Below, one piece after another: positions 28,910 through 37,291 of a DNA stretch of 64,000 nucleotides. The DNA lies in the NCBI RefSeq assembly GCF_020439865.1, contig NZ_JAGRPF010000072.1, forward strand, positions 1 to 64,000, read 5' to 3'. Numbering within the stretch: position 1 is the first letter of the stretch; every line of letters starts with the position of its first letter. Made by a program: the position numbers and the translations under genes. Source of the stretch: Prosthecobacter sp. (GTDB lineage Bacteria > Verrucomicrobiota > Verrucomicrobiia > Verrucomicrobiales > Verrucomicrobiaceae). The notes under the pieces are model-generated. The model made no database searches and was not told where the DNA came from. It saw only the letters and a list, made by a program, of their open reading frames with translations.

Positions 28910-28929
28910 GATTGGCTAGCGAAACAGAA

Positions 28930-29724
28930 TCAACGCACTGGTTCTTTCAGCAGGGCCAGGGCTTCGAGCGCGGAGACGTCCTCATGTACCACCGCAGCAA
29001 GGCTGCGTGCGATGGCTGCAGGATTTTTATGCTGCCAGACATTGCGGCCGATGGCGATGCCTGCGGCCCCGGCATCCATGGCATCTTCAACCATCTTGAG
29101 CAGGCCGGCATCATCCCCCATGGCCGCTCCACCGAGGATGATCACTGGAACGAAACTCTGGGCGACGATGCGGCGAAAGTCGTCGACGGTGCCGTTGGTG
29201 GGGAAGGGGGTCTTCACGACATCAGCACCCAGTTCGGCAGCGAGACGGACGGCGAAGCTGACATTCTCCACGGTGTATTTCTCCGGAGCCCCAAGGGCGA
29301 AGGGAAGAGACTCGAGGATGACGGGAATGTCCGTGTCGAGACTGAGACGAATGAGGTCGGCGCATTCCTGGAAATTGGCCTTCTCATAAGCTGAGCCGGG
29401 ATAGAGCATGTTCATAACGGCATTAGCACCGACCATTTCAGCTTCCTCAACCCCAAAGACACCGATGCTGCCTGCGCCTTCCCCTGTGGTGCGGGTATTA
29501 TAAACATCCGTTCGAAGGATGATGCCTTTGCCCGCGAGGCTGTCCGCCGCACGCAAGGCCACGCCGAGGTTCATGACATAACCATCCACGAATTCATTGA
29601 CCTGGTCGATGAGTTGGAAGGGATTCTCCAGACCGGGCACGGGAATGGCGCAGCCGTGGTCAATAGGAAGGATGACGGTTTTGCCGTTGCGAAAGAGTGC
29701 TTCAAGGTTGTCCTGGCGGTTCAT
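28930..29724 (-). CDS. Class I (DhnA/FbaB-type) aldolase
   Basis: A 264-residue barrel protein. TVILPIDHGCAIPVPGLEN, the strand VVKTPFPTNG with the Schiff-base Lys, and VPVIILGGAAMGDDAGLLKMVEDAMDAGAAGIAIGRNVWQ (phosphate-binding end of the barrel) are signatures of the archaeal-type class I fructose-bisphosphate aldolase/LsrF family. The product would cleave fructose-1,6-bisphosphate or a related phosphosugar. A class II fructose-bisphosphatase (glpX) is encoded near 46 kb, so a gluconeogenic role is plausible. The start at 29724 removes a 16-residue non-conserved extension. Confidence 0.87.
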   Translation of the reverse strand: MNRQDNLEALFRNGKTVILPIDHGCAIPVPGLENPFQLIDQVNEFVDGYVMNLGVALRAADSLAGKGIILRTDVYNTRTTGEGAGSIGVFGVEEAEMVGANAVMNMLYPGSAYEKANFQECADLIRLSLDTDIPVILESLPFALGAPEKYTVENVSFAVRLAAELGADVVKTPFPTNGTVDDFRRIVAQSFVPVIILGGAAMGDDAGLLKMVEDAMDAGAAGIAIGRNVWQHKNPAAIARSLAAVVHEDVSALEALALLKEPVR

Positions 29725-29803
29725 GGATTTGGAGGGGGGCCGTTTCTTCGCAGCGTTGCACGCAGCGTGCAAACCAAAATCCCTCTTCTCCTCGACTCTG
29801 ATC

Positions 29804-30151
29804 TCAGCGACCGATCCTCTGGGGCTGGTTTTTTACCTTTTCGATCTCACGAATGGAGCTTTCGATCTCCCGCTCGTAAGGGGTCTTGTCGCGCTTGTAC
29901 TCCCGCACGAGGTCCAACGTCCAGAATGCACCGCTCAAACTGGTGGCGAGGAGCAACACGAACAGCACATAACAGATGAGGGACATCTGGGTCTCATGAG
30001 AACGCCTTTTCTCGCGATCCGCATCCACATCAAGCACCCCGAGCAGGTCCATCCACCAAAGACGCCAGACGCGGGGATCGCGGGCTATGTTCAGCGCCCA
30101 GAAGCTGATGAACAGGGCGATAATGGAAGCAATGGCGAGGCCGATGGGCAT
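29804..30151 (-). CDS. Small membrane protein of unknown function
   Basis: A 115-residue protein with two hydrophobic segments (GLAIASIIALFISFWALNI and LICYVLFVLLLATSLSGAF), a charged loop between them and a highly charged C-terminal helix (YEREIESSIREIEKV). No family recognised. It lies between the pseudopilin and aldolase genes on the same strand. It may belong to the secretion cluster or be a separate gene. Confidence 0.6.
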   Translation of the reverse strand: MPIGLAIASIIALFISFWALNIARDPRVWRLWWMDLLGVLDVDADREKRRSHETQMSLICYVLFVLLLATSLSGAFWTLDLVREYKRDKTPYEREIESSIREIEKVKNQPQRIGR

Positions 30152-30217
30152 GCTGTGCCTAGTCTTAGCTGGCTGGGTGGAGTAAACCCCGAGTTTTATA
30201 GCGAACGGCTACTCAGC

Positions 30218-30910
30218 CTACCAGTTTTTGATCCATTTGATCGAAATGTTGGTGGACTGCAGGGTGTCGATCGACTTTTTTGTAGTGTTCAACTCGTCTT
30301 CCGAATATGACCAGAGGTCATACGTGGAGTTGATGGTGGTGGGCTCGGGGGTGGCCCCGGCTCCACCGCCTGCGGCCGGAGTAGTGGTCACCCCGGCCTT
30401 GATATACTGAAACGGGTGTCCAAAACCGTCGATGATGATGTAGGTGCCATTCTTTTTGGTCCAAATAGTTTGAGGAATTTCCACAAGCATCTTGTTTTTA
30501 ATCTCGGCGGTTCCCTCAGTCTTTCCATCGGACGCTCCAGGTGCGCTGGAAGACCCGGCTCCGGCAGAGGCTGAACCAGTTACACCCTTGATCTGATCAT
30601 AACCATCGCCTGTGAGAGCTTGATAAAGACAAGCTGCGCCGGAAGTGTCGAAATTAAGTCCTGGAGGAAACTGAGCCATTGTTCCAGTTCCGTTCGCTTC
30701 AGGATACTCTCCAAACTCGGTGTTGTAACGTTCGAGGGCCAGTTTGATCGCCTCAAAGGTTCCGGTAGTTACACGTCGTTTGGATGAGCGCATGGCATAG
30801 GTATAACCTCCCATGGTCAGCGCAGCGAGGATGGCGATCAGGGTGATTACAATCAGCATCTCCACGAGCGTGAAGGCCCGTGAGTTGAATCTGAAGTGTG
30901 TTAATCTCAT
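30218..30910 (-). CDS. Pseudopilin (GspG/H-like) with Gly/Ala/Ser-rich insert
   Basis: A 230-residue prepilin with site NSRA|FTLVEMLIVITLIAILAAL (Glu5 present). The GspG-like features are the long helix SKRRVTTGTFEAIKLALERYNTEFGEYP and IIIDGFGHPFQYI near the end. Two low-complexity stretches (SASAGAGSSSAPGASDG; TTPAAGGGAGATPEPT) interrupt the globular part. The start at 30910 is the first Met before the basic leader. It is last of the ATPase-ATPase-GspF-pseudopilin run and is expected to be processed by a prepilin peptidase encoded elsewhere. Confidence 0.88.
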   Translation of the reverse strand: MRLTHFRFNSRAFTLVEMLIVITLIAILAALTMGGYTYAMRSSKRRVTTGTFEAIKLALERYNTEFGEYPEANGTGTMAQFPPGLNFDTSGAACLYQALTGDGYDQIKGVTGSASAGAGSSSAPGASDGKTEGTAEIKNKMLVEIPQTIWTKKNGTYIIIDGFGHPFQYIKAGVTTTPAAGGGAGATPEPTTINSTYDLWSYSEDELNTTKKSIDTLQSTNISIKWIKNW

Positions 30911-30937
30911 GATTCTGGAAGGTTCGGGTGTTTGCAC

Positions 30938-32218
30938 TTAGCCCCCCGCGCCGCCGCTGAGGTTCTTGATGACATCGATGAGCGGAAGGAAGAGAGCCAT
31001 GACGATGACCCCGACGACAAGGGCCAGCACCACGATCATGAGTGGTTCAAGCATGGAGGTGAGTGCGGAAACTGAATTATCCACTTCGTCCTCATAGACA
31101 TCCGCGATCTTCAGTAGCATTTCGGGCAGCTGGCCCGTCTCCTCACCCACGTCAACCATGGAGATCACCATCGGCGGAAAGACACCGCTGGATTCCAGTG
31201 GCGCGACCATGGATTCACCTTCTTTCACAGCGTCATGGACTTTATTGATGGCGTCTGAGACGATGGTGTTCCCAGCTGTGTCACGGGTAATGTTCAGCGC
31301 TTGTAGAATCGGTACGCCGGAGGTGACCAGTGTTCCCAAGGTGCGGGTAAAGCGTGAGATGGCGGTCTTGCGCTGAACATCACCGAATAGCGGCAATTTC
31401 AGTTTCATCCGGTCGATCCACCTGCGACCTCCTTTGGTGGCGGCGAGCATGCGCCAGCCCGCGATGCTCCCCACCAAGCCGCCCAGGAGGTACCACTTGT
31501 ACTCAAACATGTTACGGCTGAAACCGATGACCCACTTGGTCAGTTCAGGCAGCTTGTCTTTGCTGCCGAGCATGTCTTCGAAGATTACTTCGAAGCGCGG
31601 CACGATGACCATCATGAGGAACACCATGATCGCTGCGGCGATGAACATGACGATGATGGGATACACCATCGCGGCTACGATCTTGTTTTTGAGCTTCTGG
31701 GCCTTTTCTTGATACTCGGCCAGTCGGTTGAGCACGAGTTCCAGCACACCGCCGAGCTCCCCGGCTTTCACCATGTTGATGTACAGTTTGTTAAAGATCC
31801 GCGGGTATTGCTGGAGGCTTTCGGAGAAGGTGCTGCCGGTCTGCACATTGTCCGCAAGCGTGTTGATCGTTCCCTTCATCACCAGATTGGGCTCCTGTCG
31901 GCCCAGTACGGTGAGGCCGCGGAGCAATGGGAGCCCGGAATCGATCAGTGTGGCAAGCTGACGTGTGAAGATCATCAAGCTCTTGCTCTTGACCTTGGCG
32001 TTGGCCCCGACCTTGACGACCTTGGCTCGTCCTTTCGTGCTTGATTTTGCACGTTTTTTGATGGCGGCAGCCTGGCCCTGGCCTTCGGCCGCGACACTGG
32101 TCGGGTAGAGACCGGCCTGACGCAGCTGATTGATAGCATCGGCCTCGGAGGCGGCATCTAGGTCTCCGGCGGTTTCCTGTCCGTTTTGATCCAGGGCGAT
32201 GTAGTGAAACTTGGGCAT
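30938..32218 (-). CDS. GspF/PilC-type inner-membrane platform protein
   Basis: A 426-residue protein. An N-terminal domain (MPKFHYIALDQNGQETAGDLDA) and a basic linker (KKRAKSSTKGRAK) precede two T2SSF repeats: FTRQLATLIDSGLPLLRGL and, in the second copy, FTRTLGTLVTSGVPILQAL. Three transmembrane segments are visible (near residues 190-210, 240-260 and 390-412). The family anchors the cytoplasmic ATPase and helps extract pilins from the membrane. It is the only platform protein in the window, so it could serve both pilus clusters. It sits 122 bases downstream of the second tandem ATPase gene. Confidence 0.94.
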   Translation of the reverse strand: MPKFHYIALDQNGQETAGDLDAASEADAINQLRQAGLYPTSVAAEGQGQAAAIKKRAKSSTKGRAKVVKVGANAKVKSKSLMIFTRQLATLIDSGLPLLRGLTVLGRQEPNLVMKGTINTLADNVQTGSTFSESLQQYPRIFNKLYINMVKAGELGGVLELVLNRLAEYQEKAQKLKNKIVAAMVYPIIVMFIAAAIMVFLMMVIVPRFEVIFEDMLGSKDKLPELTKWVIGFSRNMFEYKWYLLGGLVGSIAGWRMLAATKGGRRWIDRMKLKLPLFGDVQRKTAISRFTRTLGTLVTSGVPILQALNITRDTAGNTIVSDAINKVHDAVKEGESMVAPLESSGVFPPMVISMVDVGEETGQLPEMLLKIADVYEDEVDNSVSALTSMLEPLMIVVLALVVGVIVMALFLPLIDVIKNLSGGAGG

Positions 32219-32340
32219 AGGGCGTGTCTAGGAGGCGTTGGTTCAGGGGATTTTCAGCATACCGGGGCGGCGGGCATTCTGTCCATTAAAAATGTGCGGG
32301 AGAGCACTCAATGGATGTCTGTCGGCCGACGCAGACTCGA

Positions 32341-34005
32341 TCAGGTGTATTTCAAGACTTCTTCGATGGTGGTCTCCCCATCATAGATACTGCGTAGTCC
32401 GTCCTCGCGCAGGGTCACCATGCCCAGTTCGATGGCCTTCTGACGCAACACGATGGAGGGAGCGCGACCTGTAATGAGTTCGCGGATGGGATCGGTCACA
32501 TCCAGCAGCTCATAGATGCCTTTTCGGCCTTTATAACCGCTGTTGCCGCAGGTGGAGCATCCGGCACCGGTGTAGAAGTGCTTCCCGCCGAGATCCTCGG
32601 GGGACAGGTTGAGTTGGTTGAGGATGTGCAGACTGGGCTCATACGGAGCACGGCAACTTTTGCAGATCGTGCGCAGCAGGCGTTGGGCAAGGACTCCCTC
32701 GAGCGTCGCAGAAACAAGGAATGGCTCGACTCCCATATCCACAAGACGGGTCACCGCCCCGGCGGAATCGTTGGTATGCAGCGTGCTAAGCACCAAGTGT
32801 CCCGTTAGCGAGGCTTGAATCGCAATCTGGGCAGTCTCCAAATCACGCATCTCTCCCACCATGATGCGGTCGGGGTCCTGTCGGAGGAAGGAGCGGAGGG
32901 CCTTGGCAAAGGTCAGTCCTACGGCGTCATTGATCGGCACCTGCATGACACCGTCGAGTTCGTATTCCACCGGATCTTCGGCTGTCAGCAGCTTGGCGTC
33001 GATCGTGTTGATCCGGCGCAGGCAGGCGTAGAGTGTGGTGGTCTTTCCGGCCCCGGTTGGTCCGGTGACGATGAAAATGCCGTTGGGCTTGTGAATCGTC
33101 TCGACGATGTAATCAAACAGGAAAGGCTGCATGCCGAGCACTTCGAGGTCGAGATTGACCGACGAACGGTCCAGAACACGAAGCACCACCGACTCTCCAT
33201 GCTGGGTGGGGAGGGAATTCACACGCATGTCGACCGGTTTGCCCCCCACCGTAGTCATGATACGACCGTCCTGCGGAATACGCTTCTCGGCGATGTTCAT
33301 GTTGGCCATGACTTTGATGCGGGAAATGATCGACGTGGCCAGGTGAATCGGAGGCGGTGCCATCTCATACAAGGCACCATCCACTCGGTAACGGATTTTG
33401 AATTCACGTTCGAAGGGTTCGAAGTGAATGTCGCTCGCACGTTCCTTGATGGCCTGATGCATCACCAGATCGACGAACTTTACGATCGGGGCGGAGTTTG
33501 CCTCTGCCTCTGGCGAACCGCCTTCTTTTCCCCCTTTGCCGAGCTGCCCAAAGATCTCATCAATGCTTGGTGCACCACTGCCGTAGTGCTTTTCGATCAG
33601 GTTCAGCACCTGGCTGCGGCGTGCGACGACCGGTACGATCGTTTTTTCCAGCCCGAAACGCAGGTCTTCAGCAAGTTGAGGATTGAGGGGATCGGTGAAG
33701 GCAACGTGCAACCCCTGTCCATCCAAGGTGATTGGGAAGGCACCATAAAGTCGTGCCATTCCAGCAGGGATCAGCGCGATAACTGACGGAGGTGGTTCGA
33801 AGTCGGTGAGATCAAAATGATCCGCGCCCAGTTCATCCGCCACTTGGGCCCAAAACTCGTCTTCGCTCGTGTAGATACCGTAATCGAGGAGCACTTGAAC
33901 AATGTCCTTGCCGTTTTGAACCGCATCCTGCTCGAGATCGTAAGCGAGGCCTTTGTCGATCACGCCTCGGTTTTCGAGCATTTCTACCACATTCTGAGGT
34001 GTCAT
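32341..34005 (-). CDS. GspE/PilB-type ATPase, second of a tandem pair
   Basis: A 554-residue ATPase. An MshEN-like N-terminal half (MTPQNVVEMLENRGVIDKGLAYDLEQ, GAFPITLDGQGLHVAFTDPLNPQLAEDL) precedes the motor core with Walker A VTGPTGAGKTTTLYACL, TAEDPVEYELDGVMQV, Walker B FLRQDPDRIMVGEMRDLETA, the His box GHLVLSTLHTNDS and zinc cysteines CKSC and CSTC. All catalytic elements are present. It follows the first ATPase by 46 bases and resembles it over its full length, so the pair arose by an old duplication. In type IV pilus systems one copy drives extension; whether these two work together or in different systems cannot be told. Confidence 0.94.
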   Translation of the reverse strand: MTPQNVVEMLENRGVIDKGLAYDLEQDAVQNGKDIVQVLLDYGIYTSEDEFWAQVADELGADHFDLTDFEPPPSVIALIPAGMARLYGAFPITLDGQGLHVAFTDPLNPQLAEDLRFGLEKTIVPVVARRSQVLNLIEKHYGSGAPSIDEIFGQLGKGGKEGGSPEAEANSAPIVKFVDLVMHQAIKERASDIHFEPFEREFKIRYRVDGALYEMAPPPIHLATSIISRIKVMANMNIAEKRIPQDGRIMTTVGGKPVDMRVNSLPTQHGESVVLRVLDRSSVNLDLEVLGMQPFLFDYIVETIHKPNGIFIVTGPTGAGKTTTLYACLRRINTIDAKLLTAEDPVEYELDGVMQVPINDAVGLTFAKALRSFLRQDPDRIMVGEMRDLETAQIAIQASLTGHLVLSTLHTNDSAGAVTRLVDMGVEPFLVSATLEGVLAQRLLRTICKSCRAPYEPSLHILNQLNLSPEDLGGKHFYTGAGCSTCGNSGYKGRKGIYELLDVTDPIRELITGRAPSIVLRQKAIELGMVTLREDGLRSIYDGETTIEEVLKYT

Positions 34006-34051
34006 AGTCGTCTGTAAAAATGAAATTCGTTGAGATGCCAGGTGGAGAAAC

Positions 34052-35710
34052 TTAATCGGCGTCCGCCATGGTGGCTTCGATGACCTCTTCTGCGGTGGTC
34101 ATACCGGCAAGAACCTTGCGAATGCCGTCTTCACGAAGAGTGCGCATGCCCAGTTCGCGTGCTCGCTTACGGAGCTGAGGCGTGGTGAGTTGCTGATTGA
34201 TCATGCTGCGGACCTCGTCGTCCACTTTGAAAATCTCGACGAGGGACATGCGGCCCCGGTATCCTCCCTGACGGCATTTGGAGCAGCCGTTGGGACCATT
34301 GATCGTTGCGCCGAGCACCTGGGATGCTTCCAACCCCAAAGCACGCAGTTCACGGTCGCTGAGGCTGGTCGGAGACTTGCAATCGGCGCATAGTTTGCGC
34401 ACAAGGCGTTGGGCTTCAATCGCCCGAACCGCGGATGCGGTGAGGAAGGGTTTGACGCCGATGTCGCTGAGACGTGCAACTGCGCTCGGAGCATCATTTG
34501 TGTGAAGTGTACTAAAGACCAAGTGGCCTGTAAGCGATGCCTGAATGGCGATTGAAGCGGTCTCAAGGTCACGAATTTCTCCCAGCATGATAATGTTGGG
34601 CGCCTGACGAAGCATGGCGCGAAGGGCGGCGGCGAACGTCATCCCGACATCTTCCTTCACCATGACCTGATTGATGCCGGCCAGTTCATATTCGACCGGA
34701 TCCTCTACTGTGATGATCTTGCGGTCGGGACGGTTGATGAAATTGAGACAGGCGTACAGAGTGGTGGTTTTGCCTGAACCTGTGGGGCCTGTAACCAGAA
34801 TGATGCCGTCAGGAAGAGTGATAAGCTGTTCGAATGCAGCCTGGTCATCACTCAGGAAGCCCAGATCGACCAGGCCAAGTTTGAGGCTGCTCTTGTCGAG
34901 CACGCGCATGACGACGCTTTCGCCGTTGTTTGTCGGAATAATCGACACACGCATGTCGATCTCCTTCTCGTTGTAGGACATCTGGATGCGTCCGTCCTGC
35001 GGGATTCGCTTTTCATCCAACTGCATCGTCCCGGTCATGATCTTGAGGCGGCCGATGATAGCTGAATGAAGGCGTTTAGGGTGATGCTCCACATCGACAA
35101 GCACACCGTCCATGCGGTACCGGATGCGGATGTCTTTTTCCAAGGGTTCGACGTGAATATCGGAGGCCTTGTTTTTGAAAGCCTCCATCAGCATGTTTGT
35201 CACCAATTTGATAATGGGCGCATCTTCGTCGGTGACCGTGCCGTCCATGTTTTTGGCCTTCGGCACGCCCATCACTGCTTCATTGCCATAAATATTGGCC
35301 TGGAGCGTCTTGATCAGCGAAGGAGTGGAGCAGTAGTATTCAATGTCCGGCTGCAGGACGTGGGGAAGCGCATCCAGGGTTTCGAAATCGTACGGGTCCG
35401 CCACCACGATCTGCAGGGAGTTCTGATTCGTTCCCAATGGCGCGATCTTGTATTTCAACGCCACTTCCAGAGAGATCAGGGCTTTCAGACCGGCATGCGG
35501 TTCGAAGCCATGCAAATCGACGTACTCCATGCCGGAACTCACCGCCACCATCTGTGCGATTTGCTCATCCGAGACGGTTCCTGTTTTGATCAGCAACTCG
35601 ATGATGCTCTCTCCTGGTTTCAGGCCGGCTTTGGCCTGCTGGATATCGCGTTCGGTCAGCAGTCCGGATTCCTGGAGCTGTTCGAGGAGGTATGTTTCAT
35701 TCGAGTACAT
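34052..35710 (-). CDS. GspE/PilB-type ATPase, first of a tandem pair
   Basis: A 552-residue ATPase. The N-terminal half (YLLEQLQESGLLTERDIQQAK, IAPLGTNQNSLQIVVADPYDFETLDAL) is MshEN-like; the core has Walker A VTGPTGSGKTTTLYACL, TVEDPVEYELAGINQVMV, Walker B MLRQAPNIIMLGEIRDLETA, GHLVFSTLHTNDA and zinc cysteines CADC and CSKC. The start at 35710 (MYSNETYLLEQL) is the first Met in the conserved region; the open frame reaching 35878 encodes unrelated sequence. It heads the reverse-strand secretion cluster, with a 190-base divergent promoter region shared with the DUF3500 gene. Confidence 0.94.
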   Translation of the reverse strand: MYSNETYLLEQLQESGLLTERDIQQAKAGLKPGESIIELLIKTGTVSDEQIAQMVAVSSGMEYVDLHGFEPHAGLKALISLEVALKYKIAPLGTNQNSLQIVVADPYDFETLDALPHVLQPDIEYYCSTPSLIKTLQANIYGNEAVMGVPKAKNMDGTVTDEDAPIIKLVTNMLMEAFKNKASDIHVEPLEKDIRIRYRMDGVLVDVEHHPKRLHSAIIGRLKIMTGTMQLDEKRIPQDGRIQMSYNEKEIDMRVSIIPTNNGESVVMRVLDKSSLKLGLVDLGFLSDDQAAFEQLITLPDGIILVTGPTGSGKTTTLYACLNFINRPDRKIITVEDPVEYELAGINQVMVKEDVGMTFAAALRAMLRQAPNIIMLGEIRDLETASIAIQASLTGHLVFSTLHTNDAPSAVARLSDIGVKPFLTASAVRAIEAQRLVRKLCADCKSPTSLSDRELRALGLEASQVLGATINGPNGCSKCRQGGYRGRMSLVEIFKVDDEVRSMINQQLTTPQLRKRARELGMRTLREDGIRKVLAGMTTAEEVIEATMADAD

Positions 35711-35900
35711 GAAATCGTATCTGCTTGGCGGGTGGGAAGTGCGGTCGGAATTTTGCGATAATAACGAGACTACAACCTCGCGCAGGAAAGTGTCAACGTC
35801 TCGGCGTGAGCAATGCAAAAAATGATCACAATGAATGACAAACTGTTGTTTCGGGTGGCGTTCGACTTGCCCCGCCATCTAAAAACGACGATTCACCACC

Positions 35901-36944
35901 ATGTCTCCCGCTCAACGCCTCGCCGCTCCTTTCTTCAGCCTCTGCCTTGCTCTCTCGAGCGTCACCCCCTGCGAGGCTCATGACGCAGGCACGCAGATGT
36001 CCGCCATTGCCAACGTGTTCCTTTCGGCGCTTTCTGCTGAACAGAAGTCCAAGGCCAGTTTTGAATTCGGAAGTGAAGAGCGTGAAAACTGGCACTTCAT
36101 TCCGCGCGAACGCAAAGGGCTGCCAATGAAGGAGATGTCGCCACAGCAGCGTCTCCTCGCTCATGCTCTATTAAACACCGGACTCAGCTTCCGCGGTTCC
36201 GCCAAGGCGGTGACGATCATGAGCTTGGAAGAAGTGCTCTATCAAATAGAGGGTGCTGAAGAGTTAAAGCGCGCGGCTACCCGGGAAAAGCGTGATCCGG
36301 AAAAGTACTTCTTCTCCATCTTCGGTGAACCTGCCGACAAAGGAACCTGGGGATGGCGGGTCGAAGGGCATCACCTCTCGCTCAATTTCACCATCAAGGA
36401 CGGCCAGATGCTGCGCGCCACTCCTTCTTTCATGGGATCCAATCCAGGCGAGATTCGTCAGGGGCCGCTTACTGGCCTAAGGGTTCTGGCCGTGGAGGAA
36501 GAGCTGGGACGTGAACTGGTCAAGTCGCTCACGCCGGAGCAGTTCAAGGCGGCGTTTGTCGCCACTGAAGCCCCGAAAGAAATGATCACCGCCGCTGAGC
36601 ACAAAGTAAATCCGCTTTCTCCTGCGGGACTCGCAGATTCCGAGCTCAATGAGAAGCAGAAGGGCATGCTTGCACGGCTCATCGCTGAATACATTGATCG
36701 TCTTCGTCCTGAGATCGCCGAAGCGGCCCGTGAGGAGATAAAGAACAGCGGCACGGTGTACTTTGCGTGGGCTGGTGGACGCGAGCGTGGCGAGCCTCAT
36801 TACTATCGCGTTCAGGGAAAGACCTTCCTCCTTGAGTATGACAACACTCAGAATGATGCCAACCACGTTCACAGCGTTTGGCGGAGCTTTGACGGAGACT
36901 TCGGACGCGATCTGCTCGGTGAACATTTGAAGCAGGCGCATTGA
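35901..36944 (+). CDS. Secreted DUF3500 protein
   Basis: A 347-residue protein with an N-terminal signal (LAAPFFSLCLALSSVTPCEA). The body matches DUF3500: FLSALSAEQKSKASFEF, WHFIPRERKGLPMKEMSPQQR, YFFSIFGEPADKGTWGWRVEGHHLSLNFT and the C-terminal YYRVQGKTFLLEYDNTQNDANHVHSVWRSFDGDFG. The His and Asp residues of the last block could bind metal. The family is widespread in Planctomycetes, Verrucomicrobia and fungi; its function is unknown to me. It is divergent from the pilus ATPase operon. Confidence 0.88.
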   Translation: MSPAQRLAAPFFSLCLALSSVTPCEAHDAGTQMSAIANVFLSALSAEQKSKASFEFGSEERENWHFIPRERKGLPMKEMSPQQRLLAHALLNTGLSFRGSAKAVTIMSLEEVLYQIEGAEELKRAATREKRDPEKYFFSIFGEPADKGTWGWRVEGHHLSLNFTIKDGQMLRATPSFMGSNPGEIRQGPLTGLRVLAVEEELGRELVKSLTPEQFKAAFVATEAPKEMITAAEHKVNPLSPAGLADSELNEKQKGMLARLIAEYIDRLRPEIAEAAREEIKNSGTVYFAWAGGRERGEPHYYRVQGKTFLLEYDNTQNDANHVHSVWRSFDGDFGRDLLGEHLKQAH

Positions 36945-37291
36945 TCTGAACGCCTGCATCAACGGATGCGAGATGGCTTGTCTGTAGCAGCAAGCATTTC
37001 ACGTGCCTGAATTTAGTTGCGCACAGCTATTCGCATGCTGTTCACAGCTTGTTCGCTTCACTTTGCGCAGATCTTCACAACTGATCGCAAATAAATTTTG
37101 AATGTTTCATCCGTCTGCATGGAAAATTCAAAAAATATATCGAAGAAGAGCTTGTTACATGTGCCAATTTCGACATACAAAGCGCCATCATTTTAAAAGA
37201 TATTCATTGGTCTCTCTGATGTGACCATTTGAATCTCTTGTGATCCAACTTCCCAACCAATCCCGACCTCACTCCCCGGAGAAAACTCATC
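36945..37291. promoter_or_regulatory. 347-base region upstream of dnaA, AT-rich, possible dnaA control or origin-like region
   Basis: No gene is seen. The left half contains CACAGCT twice (37022 and 37043, 21 bases apart) and TTCACA twice (37041 and 37074). The middle (37085-37150) is AT-rich for this genome. TTGTTA (37152-37157) and TACAAA (37176-37181) with an 18-base spacer could be the dnaA promoter. No sequence matches the consensus DnaA box TTATCCACA closely, so calling this oriC is not supported by consensus boxes. Confidence 0.4.

Noticed and set aside
36945..37291. oriC
   Set aside because: No consensus DnaA boxes were found; only weak TTCACA and CACAGCT repeats and an AT-rich stretch. 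Kept as a regulatory region only.
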